A stretch of DNA of 64,000 nt from the NCBI GenBank assembly GCA_023398575.1, contig JAEWSC010000021.1, forward strand, positions 1 through 64,000, read 5' to 3'. The DNA comes from Bacillota bacterium (GTDB taxonomy: Bacteria; Bacillota; Clostridia; Christensenellales; Aristaeellaceae). Shown in pieces: positions 51,479 through 60,185 of this stretch (position 1 is the stretch's first letter; each line of letters starts with the position of its first letter). The notes under the pieces were generated by a model, which made no database searches, had not been told where the DNA came from, and worked only from the letters and a program-made list of their open reading frames with translations. A program made the translations under genes and the position numbers.

Positions 51479-52408
51479 ATGCACGCGATCGTTGGAACAT
51501 GGAAGATGAGTTATGATGGTGTGACGAATGCGTTTAACTATTTGGATCAAGGCGGTCATGCCGGCGAAGCGGTTGCACGGGCCGTGATGGCGGTAGAGGA
51601 TGATCCACGCTTTGTATCAGTGGGGTATGGCGGTTTGCCGGGCAGGGATGGCCGGGTCACGCTGGATGCGGCGTTTATGGATGGGCAGACGCTGCAATAT
51701 GGCTGCGTAATTGGCGCAGAAGGCATCAAGAATCCTATCCGTGCCGCCATGCGGCTGTCCACGCGAAAGCAAAATTGCTTGCTTGCCGGCAATGGCGTAT
51801 TGGAATTTGCGTTATCAGAAGGCTTACCCCTTTGCGACATGCGCACAGAAAACGCGAAAAAGCGTTGGCGTGAGGCGGTTGCCGAACAAAATAAAACGTT
51901 GGAAGCCTATCGCGGCCATGATACCGTGTGCGTAATCGCACTGGATGATAGCGGCCGGCTTTGCGTAGGCACCTCTACCTCCGGGCTTTTTATGAAGGAG
52001 CCGGGACGTGTGGGGGATACGGCGATCATCGGTTCCGGCTTTTATTGCGATGCCCGTTATGGCGGGGCAGCAGCTACAGGGATGGGCGAGGATATCATGC
52101 GCGGCTGCCTGTCCTATGACGCCGTTTCCTTAATGCGCAGAGGCGCTTCTCCCCAGGAAGCCTGCGATGAGTCACTGCATCATTTATACAGACGGATGCG
52201 GGAATTGGGAGATAAAGATGGTGGGATGAGTATAATCGCCCTGTCTCCCGACGGCCGGTTCGGCGCGGCTACAACGATTGAACTGTTTCCGATTTCCTAT
52301 GCTTGCACAGGGAAAGGATGCAACCTGTATACTGTAGGCTTATCTGAGAACGCAACAATAATGCACAAAGCCACCGAGGAAGAAAGACTGGCAATGGCAA
52401 GTGATTGA
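51479..52408 (+). CDS. N4-(beta-N-acetylglucosaminyl)-L-asparaginase (aspartylglucosaminidase family)
   Basis: A 309-residue Ntn-hydrolase. The self-processing site precedes Thr149 in RGHDTVCVIALD, and GTSTSGLF and RVGDTAIIGSGFYCD are the family's substrate motifs. It cleaves the bond between GlcNAc and asparagine left after N-glycan trimming. No signal peptide, so it acts on imported glyco-asparagine. It is co-transcribed with the ROK regulator (30 bases apart), which ties the regulon to glycoprotein breakdown. Related plant-type asparaginases differ in the loop after the Thr. Confidence 0.9.
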   Translation: MHAIVGTWKMSYDGVTNAFNYLDQGGHAGEAVARAVMAVEDDPRFVSVGYGGLPGRDGRVTLDAAFMDGQTLQYGCVIGAEGIKNPIRAAMRLSTRKQNCLLAGNGVLEFALSEGLPLCDMRTENAKKRWREAVAEQNKTLEAYRGHDTVCVIALDDSGRLCVGTSTSGLFMKEPGRVGDTAIIGSGFYCDARYGGAAATGMGEDIMRGCLSYDAVSLMRRGASPQEACDESLHHLYRRMRELGDKDGGMSIIALSPDGRFGAATTIELFPISYACTGKGCNLYTVGLSENATIMHKATEEERLAMASD

Positions 52409-52452
52409 AATAGCAATGCAATTTGAAGAAAGGGTAAGGTTGTGATATTTAT

Positions 52453-52487
52453 ACCCGCTGCATGATGTGATGGCAGCGGGTTTGTTC
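52453..52487 (+). terminator. Intrinsic terminator after the asparaginase gene
   Basis: ACCCGCTGC pairs with GCAGCGGGT (52453-52461 with 52473-52481), followed by TTGTTC. Confidence 0.8.
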
Positions 52488-52644
52488 GTAATGGTAGACA
52501 TTTTGTTCATGATGAAGACAGAAGTCTTTTGGCTGGAATTCTTGGCGGCAATAAGTTACAATGAACTAGATGCTGGTAATCCATTATATACAAGCTTTTA
52601 AATGAGCCAAATACAAAAGAAAAATGAATCTGGGAGTGGTAGAT

Positions 52645-54504
52645 ATGCAAAGTAAAAGACCAGGAATTCGTGCGAGGCTAAGTTATTTGTTTGATAAGGC
52701 AATGGCTAAAGGAACCATTGCGCTGGTGGCGCTATTGTTTACCATTACTGCGGCAGTGGTTGTATTTGCAGGTGTTTTGGGTGCTCTACTGCATGGCGAT
52801 GCATCTGCTGGCGTAACCATTTGGCAAAGTATGATGCATGCTTTGGATGCCGGTACACTCGCCGGCGATGATACAGGCAATATCGGATACCTTATCGTAA
52901 TGTCCGTCGTAACGGTATGCGGCATTTTTGTGACAAGCATATTGATTGGTATTATTAGCGCCGGGTTTGAGCAAAAGCTTTATGATTTGCGCAAGGGTGC
53001 TTCAAAAGTCGTTGAGACGGGACATGTAGTGATTATGGGATTTAGCGATGGCGTTTATACTATTTTGGCTGAGTTAATCGAAGCTGGCGCAAATCAAAAA
53101 AGAAACTGCATTGTAGTGATGGGCGAGCAAGAAAAAGAAACAATGGAGGAGCTCATCAAGGGACATATAAAAGACTGCAAAACGACAGAGATCATTGTTA
53201 AATCTGGTAAACTCACTGAGGAGTTTTTGCTGGAGCGTGCCTCACTGGAAACCAGCAGATCAATTATTGTCAATCAGCAGCAGGACTTTGATGTCATAAA
53301 AACCATTTTAGCAGCGGTGAGTTACTTAAAAACACACAATGCATTTGAAGGCGGGCCGCATATTACCGCAATGATCCATCATAAGGAAAACTTGGATGTG
53401 GCAAGAATCGCGGGTGAAGGTCTGGCGGAAGTGCTGTTCTTTCAAGATGCATTGTCCAGAATCATTGCCCACACCTGCCGTCAGCCGGGGCTTTCATTGG
53501 TGCTGACTGAATTCTTCGATTTTTCGGGTGATGAATTTTATTTTGAGAGTTTTCCAGAGCTTGCAGGAAGAACGTTTGGCGATACGCTGAATTTGTTTGA
53601 ACGTTCCACAGTTGTTGGTGTTCAGCATGAGGACAAGGTAATGCTTAACCCGCCTATGGATCTTGTGCTTACTTCTTGTGACCTGGTAATTCATTTGGCT
53701 GAGGATGACAATGCATCAAAACCGAGCAAGTCTGTGCCCGAATTGAACTTGTCATCGGTGTCTGCCGCAAATAAGCCGGAGGATGAAAGAAATCGTCTGC
53801 TAGTGCTGGGCTGCAATCAATACCTGCCCGATATTTTGACAGAGCTGGATCATTATGCTGAGCGGGGAACGACGATTACCGTGGCGGATGTAACATTGCC
53901 TCAGCCGTTGTTTGCGGATTCTTATATCAATATTCAGTTGAACCCAATAGAATGTGATATTTTTCAACGAAGCGTGCTGGAATCTCTTTTGATAGATGGA
54001 GCGGAAAACATTCTGCTTTTGAGCGACTTGCAGTGTGAAAATGATGAGGCTGATGCCAAGACACTGATGCTTTTGATTCAATTGCGTGATATTGAAAGGA
54101 AATCTGGCTCCCAATTTAATCTTACAAGTGAAATGCGTTCCGTGGATAATCAAAAGCTGGCAACTGTAGCCAATGTAAATGATTTTGTTGTTGGCAGTAC
54201 CATTACGAATCTTATCATCGCGCAGGTTTCCCAAAACAGGAAGCTTTCCCTGCTATTTGAAGATATGCTGGATGCGGATGGATCTGAGCTGTATATGAAG
54301 AAAGCCTCGCGCTATGTACAACCAGGTATGGTAACCAACTTCTACACGATTACAGAAATCGCAAGAAAACGGAATGAGATTGCGATAGGATACAAAAAGG
54401 TATCAGGCGAAGGAATTCAAATAAAAACAAACCCGAAAAAATCCGATTTGGTTCAATTTGGCGAGGCTGATTACTTGATCGTTATCGCGCAGGATGACCG
54501 CTGA
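52645..54504 (+). CDS. CASTOR/POLLUX-type ion channel protein
   Basis: A 619-residue membrane protein. Two transmembrane helices (about 23-48 and 84-108) flank a pore loop with DDTGNIGY (75-82) in the filter position, similar to the GN-type filter of plant CASTOR/POLLUX rather than the TVGYG of K+ channels. The long cytoplasmic part has two Rossmann-like RCK regions (GHVVIMGFSD at about 126; NRLLVLGCNQY at about 380). Bacterial relatives are little studied and may pass K+ or Ca2+. ATG 52645 has GGGAG 8-9 bases upstream; ATG 52624 is an alternative. Monocistronic. Confidence 0.85.
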   Translation: MQSKRPGIRARLSYLFDKAMAKGTIALVALLFTITAAVVVFAGVLGALLHGDASAGVTIWQSMMHALDAGTLAGDDTGNIGYLIVMSVVTVCGIFVTSILIGIISAGFEQKLYDLRKGASKVVETGHVVIMGFSDGVYTILAELIEAGANQKRNCIVVMGEQEKETMEELIKGHIKDCKTTEIIVKSGKLTEEFLLERASLETSRSIIVNQQQDFDVIKTILAAVSYLKTHNAFEGGPHITAMIHHKENLDVARIAGEGLAEVLFFQDALSRIIAHTCRQPGLSLVLTEFFDFSGDEFYFESFPELAGRTFGDTLNLFERSTVVGVQHEDKVMLNPPMDLVLTSCDLVIHLAEDDNASKPSKSVPELNLSSVSAANKPEDERNRLLVLGCNQYLPDILTELDHYAERGTTITVADVTLPQPLFADSYINIQLNPIECDIFQRSVLESLLIDGAENILLLSDLQCENDEADAKTLMLLIQLRDIERKSGSQFNLTSEMRSVDNQKLATVANVNDFVVGSTITNLIIAQVSQNRKLSLLFEDMLDADGSELYMKKASRYVQPGMVTNFYTITEIARKRNEIAIGYKKVSGEGIQIKTNPKKSDLVQFGEADYLIVIAQDDR

Positions 54505-54833
54505 TTTTTATTAATAACATGTACAGACGAACCGGTTTGCCTTTATGCAAGCCGGTTTGTTTGTTTGTTTGAGAAGGAAAAGAGGGGTTGCCGGATCATT
54601 GGGGCATGTATGGAAATTAAGCCCAGGGTGTACGCTTCTGTGTGCCCGGGGTATACCTTAATGAAGGCAAAATGCCGATTATCATTCCATTGGTGGCATC
54701 CAGCATTTGATTATCAGCATCTGGTTTCTTATGGATAGGATGCACTTGACTGAATTGTAAATTATCCCAAAGTAGGAAAAAATGCGCCAACCAGCACCGT
54801 TGTATGGTCAGAAAAGGTTGGGAGGGGCTAGAT
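54505..54833. other. Intergenic region
   Basis: About 330 bases. It begins with the terminator at 54531. The rest holds no frame with a ribosome site; TTGACT at 54746 has no matching -10 at the right distance, so the promoter of the SH3 protein is not located. Confidence 0.4.
54531..54570 (+). terminator. Intrinsic terminator after the channel gene
   Basis: ACCGGTTTGC pairs with GCAAGCCGGT (one T-G pair) around CTTTAT, followed by TTGTTTGTTTG. Confidence 0.85.
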
Positions 54834-56003
54834 ATGAAGAAAGGGTTTATTCTTTTGCTCTTGGTGGCTGTAATCGCATGCATTCCGGTGTTTGGCTTGG
54901 CTATGAATGACGGGGCTGTGGTGAACAACCCCAATCCGCAAGACAGGCTGCATCTGAGAGCGGAGCCTAGCATGACATCTCAATCCCTCGGCAAGTATTA
55001 CAATGGTACGCCTGTTAAGATTATTGAGTATAGAACAGATGAGTGGGTAAAGGTTGTTGTAGGCTATCCAACGGGACCGGATTATGAAGCGTATGTGGGA
55101 TATATGCTGGAGAAATATTTGACATCTACGTTTGATGGGGCTGCTGATAAGGTGAAATCTGCCATGCCGGAATATGCATCCACTTCTTCTACATGGAGAA
55201 TGTATCATTCGCCAAGCTCAAACGCCGCTTACGAAACCTTCGGTATGAATGAAGACATTCGCCTGATGGGGTTTACAGAAAAATGGTGGCATATTCTTAT
55301 TATGCGCAATGGTGAAAGCTACCGATCCGGTTTTGTACCGGCTGCAAACAAATTGGAAACTCCTCAGGTTGCCGCAATTAACAACCCTAATGCCATCGAC
55401 CGGCTTCATCTGCGCATAAGCAACGACCCAAACGCCCGATCCCTTGGCAAATACTATAACGGCGTGAAGGCGCAGGTAATAAGCCGGCATGGGGATTGGA
55501 TGAAAGTGCGCATTGGTGGTGCCGAAGGGTTTATGATGACAAAGTATCTTGCCCTTGGCGCATCGGCTGAGCACGTGAAAAGCGCTATACCTACAGTACG
55601 CCTGACCACTGACAAGGTAAACCTTCGGGAAACGGCCAGTTTGAGCAGCAAGGCGTTGGGGCAATATAAATTAGGTACATCTGTCAATGTGTGGGGTGTG
55701 TACGATACCTGGCTGCATGTGGAGATTGGCGGAAAATCAGGGTATATGCTTGCCTCCATGCTGTCGGCACTGCCGGGAGATAGGCCGGGAAGCACGCCGC
55801 CCCCTGTGGCCGGTAAGGCTGCACAACTGAGGGCTGATGCCAATTTTCGGTCAAGCGCCAGCTATACTGGCACGATACTGGCATACTTGGGGAAGGGCAC
55901 CAAGGTAAATGTGCAAAAGCAAAGCGGCGACTGGTATTACGTGAGAATCGGTACAACTGACGCTTACGGCTGGATACTAAAAAGCCTGGTGAGTATACAG
56001 TAG
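54834..56003 (+). CDS. Secreted protein with about five bacterial SH3 domains
   Basis: A 389-residue protein: signal peptide (1-23, VFGLAM), then about five SH3b units (about 25-100, 118-175, 180-245, 256-312, 325-388). Units 1 and 3 are close duplicates: NNPNPQDRLHLRAEPS and NNPNAIDRLHLRISND, each with SLGKYYNG. SH3b domains bind cell-wall peptides, so it may be a wall-attached scaffold. No catalytic domain is seen. ATG 54834 has GGGAGGGG 6 bases upstream. Confidence 0.85.
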   Translation: MKKGFILLLLVAVIACIPVFGLAMNDGAVVNNPNPQDRLHLRAEPSMTSQSLGKYYNGTPVKIIEYRTDEWVKVVVGYPTGPDYEAYVGYMLEKYLTSTFDGAADKVKSAMPEYASTSSTWRMYHSPSSNAAYETFGMNEDIRLMGFTEKWWHILIMRNGESYRSGFVPAANKLETPQVAAINNPNAIDRLHLRISNDPNARSLGKYYNGVKAQVISRHGDWMKVRIGGAEGFMMTKYLALGASAEHVKSAIPTVRLTTDKVNLRETASLSSKALGQYKLGTSVNVWGVYDTWLHVEIGGKSGYMLASMLSALPGDRPGSTPPPVAGKAAQLRADANFRSSASYTGTILAYLGKGTKVNVQKQSGDWYYVRIGTTDAYGWILKSLVSIQ

Positions 56004-56051
56004 AAGTGAGCAACCTGTTTCTGCCATATGAAAGGGAAAATGGGTGAAACT

Positions 56052-56095
56052 GATCACGAGGATGGGATTTTATGGTCCCTTCTCCGTGATCTTTT
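56052..56095 (+). terminator. Terminator between convergent SH3 and BtrH-like genes
   Basis: GATCACG pairs with CGTGATC (56052-56058 with 56085-56091), with an inner GGGA/TCCC, followed by TTTTACTTATTT. Confidence 0.7.
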
Positions 56096-56097
56096 AC

Positions 56098-57195
56098 TTA
56101 TTTCATTTTCTGCTCTTGCAAAAGCAAATCCTCAATGTGCCCAATGGCTTCCACATCTTTTGCCATGCTTCTTCTCCCTTCGTCCGCCAGAATCTTACGT
56201 ATGGCGGGATCGGTGAACTTTTCAAAGCCGGCAGGATCCATAGTAAGATGCTTCCACAAAAAGCCGCCGTAGGCGGAGCATTCCTTCCAGGCCGCAATGG
56301 CAGGAGAAAGGTGCTCCGTCCATTCGTGATAATGGTCAGCCAGGTATTGGTAGTAGTGCAAGGCCAAGCCGCGCTCATGAATTTGGCACAGCGCGTCGCA
56401 GTAGATGAAAAAGCGCCCTTGGGCTGTTTCGTTCCATACGTCGCCGCTGTCCATATCCCACTTCTCTGGCAAGGTGATTCCCTTGAGCTTGCTGAAATCG
56501 TCTTGCTCAAGCTGCTTTAGCATTTGCTCCCAGGCAGCGAAGCCTACCTTTGCGCCCCGGACTTCCTTTTGCATTGCGTGATGAACGATGGCGTTGAATG
56601 CGGCAAGAGCGCTTTCGCGCTGTGGTGGAGAGGATTCTGCCTTTTCAAGAATGAGGTATCCAAACAAGCCGTCTTGCCAGTTTTCTTTTTTAAAGGGAGC
56701 TTCAGGACCAAATCCCTCACTATCCTGAAAGTAGTTCCAGCCAATCAGTACTTCCCCGCCCTTTTCAAAGCCGTGCACTACACAACATTCCGGTGGGCCG
56801 ATGATGCCCATGGCGATGATGGGAATGCCTTTTTCAATGGAGGCGGTGATTTCGTCTTTTGCAACATCCAAAGAATCAAACGGCCCCTTTACACCCGCAA
56901 TCTCTTTAAAGAGGCGGATTTTTGCCGTGTATCCAATGGCTTTCAGCACACGCAGATGCGGTGCAAAAGGTGGCTCCTCGCAGGCCAATATATCACAATT
57001 GCTGCCGCACCATTCACCTGGCCGCCAGACCAGCCGGTTACCGGCTCCGGACAAGGCAAGAAGCTCAGCATAGAACCTTTTTTGATTCATGCCGTGAAGG
57101 GCAGCGTATAGCGAGCCGATGAAAGGTGTCAAGTAGGATTCATTGCCGATGAACTGAGCGATGCGGGGTATGTTTTCGATGATACGGCTTTCCAT
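56098..57195 (-). CDS. BtrH-like protein (papain-like fold candidate), paralogue 1
   Basis: A 365-residue cytoplasmic protein. The N-terminal ~200 residues resemble the BtrH N-terminal domain (from butirosin synthesis, where BtrH moves an acyl group from a carrier protein to an aminoglycoside): WRPGEWCGSNCDIL near residue 57, a helical LKAIGY segment, then CCVVHGFEKGGEVLIGWNYF, with a Cys and a His that could form a dyad. The C-terminal ~160 residues are helical and unassigned. It is divergent from the AAC(3)-like gene and shares the GFE-GGE-LxGW motif with the protein at 58094. ATG 57195 has TTGGAGG 7 bases upstream. Confidence 0.65.
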   Translation of the reverse strand: MESRIIENIPRIAQFIGNESYLTPFIGSLYAALHGMNQKRFYAELLALSGAGNRLVWRPGEWCGSNCDILACEEPPFAPHLRVLKAIGYTAKIRLFKEIAGVKGPFDSLDVAKDEITASIEKGIPIIAMGIIGPPECCVVHGFEKGGEVLIGWNYFQDSEGFGPEAPFKKENWQDGLFGYLILEKAESSPPQRESALAAFNAIVHHAMQKEVRGAKVGFAAWEQMLKQLEQDDFSKLKGITLPEKWDMDSGDVWNETAQGRFFIYCDALCQIHERGLALHYYQYLADHYHEWTEHLSPAIAAWKECSAYGGFLWKHLTMDPAGFEKFTDPAIRKILADEGRRSMAKDVEAIGHIEDLLLQEQKMK

Positions 57196-57256
57196 GAGGA
57201 TACCTCCAAGCAGTGTATTCTTTGGTGAGAACCTTTTTACAATAAGGCGCATGTGG

Positions 57257-57262
57257 TATAAT
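57257..57262 (+). promoter_or_regulatory. -10 box before the AAC(3)-like gene
   Basis: TATAAT at 57257-57262, 32 bases before the start, with a weak TTTTTA -35 at 17 bases. Confidence 0.45.
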
Positions 57263-57294
57263 GCCTCATCGTCTGAATAAGAGGAGCACGAAAG

Positions 57295-58035
57295 ATGAAT
57301 GAAATAAGTGGTTTAGAAATTCTCAACAACTTGAGGGCTCTTGGCGTAAAGCCAGGTATGATGCTGGAAGTACATTGTGCCTTAAGTGCCTTTGGCCATG
57401 TATCAGGCGGTGCGGATACGGTGATTGATGCTCTGATGATGGCGGTGGGAGGGGAAGGCGCTATCGTGATGCCAGCCTTTTGCCTGTCGCCAGATGTACC
57501 GCTGACAGAAGAAGATAAGGCCATGGGACTTGTAAAAAAGATCCGAATCCTGCCACCGGAAGAAAAACGCACGGCCATGGGGCTTGTGGCGGATACTTTT
57601 CGCCAAAGGCATGATGTGATTACTGGAGATGGTATGTTCCGCGTAGCTGCCTGGGGCAAGGATGCCTCCATCCACGCCAAGGGGTTTGGCCATATCATTG
57701 ACCATGGCGGGTATGCGCTGCTCTTAGGTGTGGATATTTACCGCCTGTCCGCCATGCACTATGTGGAGGATATTTTACCGCAGGTGATACGGGATCGGTT
57801 TCAGCCGCCGAAGGAAGCCTGGGCGATATATCCGCAAAACGAGTGGTTTGTAGAGGCTTGGGAGTCATCCGTCAAGCCTTGGTACAAGATACAAAAGATG
57901 GCGTATGAAAAAGGACTCATAGCCGATAGCATGATTGGTGGAGCCAAATGCATGTTGATGGAGGTCAAGCCTGTGATTACGTTGTACCGGCAGGCGTTGG
58001 AAACGAACCCAACGGGGCTGTATGGCTTAACGTGA
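57295..58035 (+). CDS. AAC(3)-family N-acetyltransferase
   Basis: A 246-residue protein of the aminoglycoside 3-N-acetyltransferase (Antibiotic_NAT) family, unrelated to GNAT. It has the opening LEVHCALSAFGHVSGGADTVIDALM, the MPAF segment and LLLGVDIYRLSAMHYVED near the C-terminus. Known members acetylate aminoglycosides or, for YokD-like ones, unknown amines. The family's RxxHPxxS region reads FRVAAWGKDASIHAKG, so antibiotic resistance should not be assumed. ATG 57295 has GAGGAG 8 bases upstream. It lies between two BtrH-like genes. Confidence 0.85.
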   Translation: MNEISGLEILNNLRALGVKPGMMLEVHCALSAFGHVSGGADTVIDALMMAVGGEGAIVMPAFCLSPDVPLTEEDKAMGLVKKIRILPPEEKRTAMGLVADTFRQRHDVITGDGMFRVAAWGKDASIHAKGFGHIIDHGGYALLLGVDIYRLSAMHYVEDILPQVIRDRFQPPKEAWAIYPQNEWFVEAWESSVKPWYKIQKMAYEKGLIADSMIGGAKCMLMEVKPVITLYRQALETNPTGLYGLT

Positions 58036-58057
58036 TTGTATGAATGCTATACATTGT

Positions 58058-58091
58058 GGGAAGCAGGTGCATGTAACTGCTTCCCGTTTTT
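58058..58091 (+). terminator. Intrinsic terminator after the AAC(3)-like gene
   Basis: GGGAAGCAG pairs with CTGCTTCCC (58058-58066 with 58077-58085), followed by GTTTTTC. It lies in the convergent gap and can serve both strands. Confidence 0.85.
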
Positions 58092-58093
58092 CG

Positions 58094-59170
58094 TTATACG
58101 CCAATCACTTCACCAATGATGCCGGCAACCTTATGATCCAACTCGCGGCAGGTTTTTAGTATGGAAACAATCTCCCGGCGAACAGTAGCGTCCAGGAGCT
58201 TCTTTCTGGCATCCTCTCCTTCACACAAGCTGTTGATTTTCCACATGAGATCATGCATTTGATGAAAGGCATCGCAGGCGGGATCAAACGTTTTTGTCTT
58301 TAGTATCTCTCCAGCCTGTTCCAGAAACCCTGCCGCAAATGCACGGCGCTCCGCCAGATCCCAGATATCAGGGTCAATATGGGGGCGAGAGGTGAAAGGA
58401 GCCTGAAAAGAAGCATCAGTTTCCAGTGTTTTGAACCATGCTTCATAAAAGTTGCAGCCATCGCCATGGGGATGACCGTAGGAGTTAAGCAAAACGCGTT
58501 TTGCACGCGCAAGCGCGCGGCGAATAATGGCTTCTTTGTCAGACATGGTTTCTGGAGCACCGGTAATGATCACCGCCGCATCGGCACCTTTTGCCCAATC
58601 CTTGATAAATTGACAATCCTCCGGTGAGAAGGACTTGTTGGACATGTCTGCGCCAGGCACGAACATCCAGCCCACCAAGGTTTCACCGCCCTGCTCGAAG
58701 CCTGTGGCCAGTAGTACCCAATCATTGCCTGTGCGGCCCAGAATAAGGGCAGGATACCCCTTTCTCAATGCATCTGTGACAAGCGCAACAAGATGCGCTT
58801 CATCCCGCCAAACGCTTTCAATCCCTTGTGCTGGCTTGGCTGCGTACACTTTTGCGGGTACGCCCTCAAACTGCAGGCAGTCTGTTAGGGGGTAGGCCCC
58901 GTCTGGCTCTGCGAAGCGGAAGTATTCGGCTGTGTCAAACAAAAAGCGGAAGCCTTCGCCAGATAGGCCAAGATGCATAAAATAGTCCTCGTCGGACCGC
59001 CAGGTGCGCCCGTGAGCAGACAAAGTATGGGTGCGGTGCTCGCTGCCCATCAGAACGCGAAGTGACATCATGGCCGAAGGAAAGGCCATGCTATGGGGGA
59101 CCAGATGTGGGCCATCCCGTTTTATGCTTCCGTTGTAGGAAATGCGCACAGAATTTGGTGTTGCTGCCAT
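58094..59170 (-). CDS. BtrH-like protein, divergent paralogue 2
   Basis: A 358-residue cytoplasmic protein, distantly related to the protein at 56098: both have the GFE[KQ]GGE-LxGW core, a preceding 'KGYPALILGRTGNDWVLLATG' strand pair and a helical C-terminal half. Here the Cys-Cys-x-x-His of paralogue 1 is replaced by NDWVLLATG, so a catalytic dyad looks lost. Homologues often neighbour AraC regulators with GyrI-like domains, as here. ATG 59170 has AAGGAGG 8 bases upstream. Function unknown. Confidence 0.6.
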   Translation of the reverse strand: MAATPNSVRISYNGSIKRDGPHLVPHSMAFPSAMMSLRVLMGSEHRTHTLSAHGRTWRSDEDYFMHLGLSGEGFRFLFDTAEYFRFAEPDGAYPLTDCLQFEGVPAKVYAAKPAQGIESVWRDEAHLVALVTDALRKGYPALILGRTGNDWVLLATGFEQGGETLVGWMFVPGADMSNKSFSPEDCQFIKDWAKGADAAVIITGAPETMSDKEAIIRRALARAKRVLLNSYGHPHGDGCNFYEAWFKTLETDASFQAPFTSRPHIDPDIWDLAERRAFAAGFLEQAGEILKTKTFDPACDAFHQMHDLMWKINSLCEGEDARKKLLDATVRREIVSILKTCRELDHKVAGIIGEVIGV

Positions 59171-59255
59171 TGCTTACAGCCTCCTTGGCATTTATAATGA
59201 AAACAGTATACATGATTCAATTTGATAAAAATGAACGAGAATTGCGGGAGAAAGC

Positions 59256-60098
59256 ATGACCACACCCCAGGAGATGTTGGAAAAGACGCTTGTTTATATA
59301 GAAGAACATAAGGAGCAGCCGCTTACGCTGGAAGAACTGACGGAGGTCAGCGGTTTGAGCCGCTTTTCCCTGATCCGTCTGTTTGCGCGACTATGCGGTA
59401 TGACGCCCATGGACTATGTACGTCAAAGGCGGTTGGCTGCAAGCATACCACAGCTTATGCGTGGCGCAAGAATTATCGATATTGCCTTGGATGCCGGGTT
59501 TGAGCATGAGCAGTCGTATATCAGAGCCTTTAAGGAGGCATTTCATATGACGCCAGCCCGCTTTCGGCGGCAGGAAAATCCGGTCCTCATCATGGATATA
59601 CCCAGACTTTCCGGCTTCACTGTATCCCACAGCGGTATGCTGGGAAAGCCGCTGCTCATGGCCCGGCCGCCCTTTCAGATCACCGGCATTTTGCGTAGGT
59701 ATAACTATGCCGATAATTTGATGGACGGTATGCCTTTATACGATGGAGTACATGCGATGGAAGCGGAAGCATTCACCGCTGCCTGCAGGGTATCACAAAG
59801 AAATCAATTTACGCATCTGTATTTAATCAAGAGCGATTCACCTTGCAGTGAAACAGTGACCTGGCAGTATTCTGCCGGTCAATGGGCGAAATTTCAGTAC
59901 ATCGGTCTGCATCCGCTAAACCGGGAGGGGGCACGGCGCGTTCGGCTGATGGCCTCTTTGGTGGTTTCAGCCTGGTTCTCTGAGCGGGGAGCACGCTGGG
60001 ATGGACAGTTTATGGAGCATGTGGAAAAGGATTGGTTGAGCGCCGAATATTGCGAAGTGGAATTTCTATGCCCTGTAGATGATTATCCTGCAAAATGA
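59256..60098 (+). CDS. AraC-family regulator with N-terminal DNA-binding and C-terminal GyrI-like domain
   Basis: A 280-residue regulator with reversed order: helix-turn-helix pair at the N-terminus (about 10-105: TEVSGLSRFSLIRLFARLCG, DAGFEHEQSYIRAFKEAFH), then a C-terminal effector-binding domain (about 125-280), as in Rob/TipA-like regulators that sense small lipophilic or cationic compounds. It is divergent from the BtrH-like gene at 58094 (85 bases between starts) and likely controls it. Start ATG 59256 (GGGAG 5 bases upstream). Confidence 0.88.
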   Translation: MTTPQEMLEKTLVYIEEHKEQPLTLEELTEVSGLSRFSLIRLFARLCGMTPMDYVRQRRLAASIPQLMRGARIIDIALDAGFEHEQSYIRAFKEAFHMTPARFRRQENPVLIMDIPRLSGFTVSHSGMLGKPLLMARPPFQITGILRRYNYADNLMDGMPLYDGVHAMEAEAFTAACRVSQRNQFTHLYLIKSDSPCSETVTWQYSAGQWAKFQYIGLHPLNREGARRVRLMASLVVSAWFSERGARWDGQFMEHVEKDWLSAEYCEVEFLCPVDDYPAK

Positions 60099-60185
60099 CT
60101 TGTAAATTTTGTGTGCATTTGTGAACCTATACCATCCTCCCTTCATCTTGCATATGACCGGTCAAAAACACATAGGAGGCCCTTG

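Noticed and set aside
54617..54973. 118-codon minus-strand frame before the SH3 protein
   Set aside because: No ribosome site, overlaps the start and signal peptide of a well-supported plus-strand gene, and the translation has no recognisable features.
57295..58035. Aminoglycoside resistance gene
   Set aside because: The family match is clear, but the substrate-binding region differs from resistance enzymes and the context is not a mobile resistance element.
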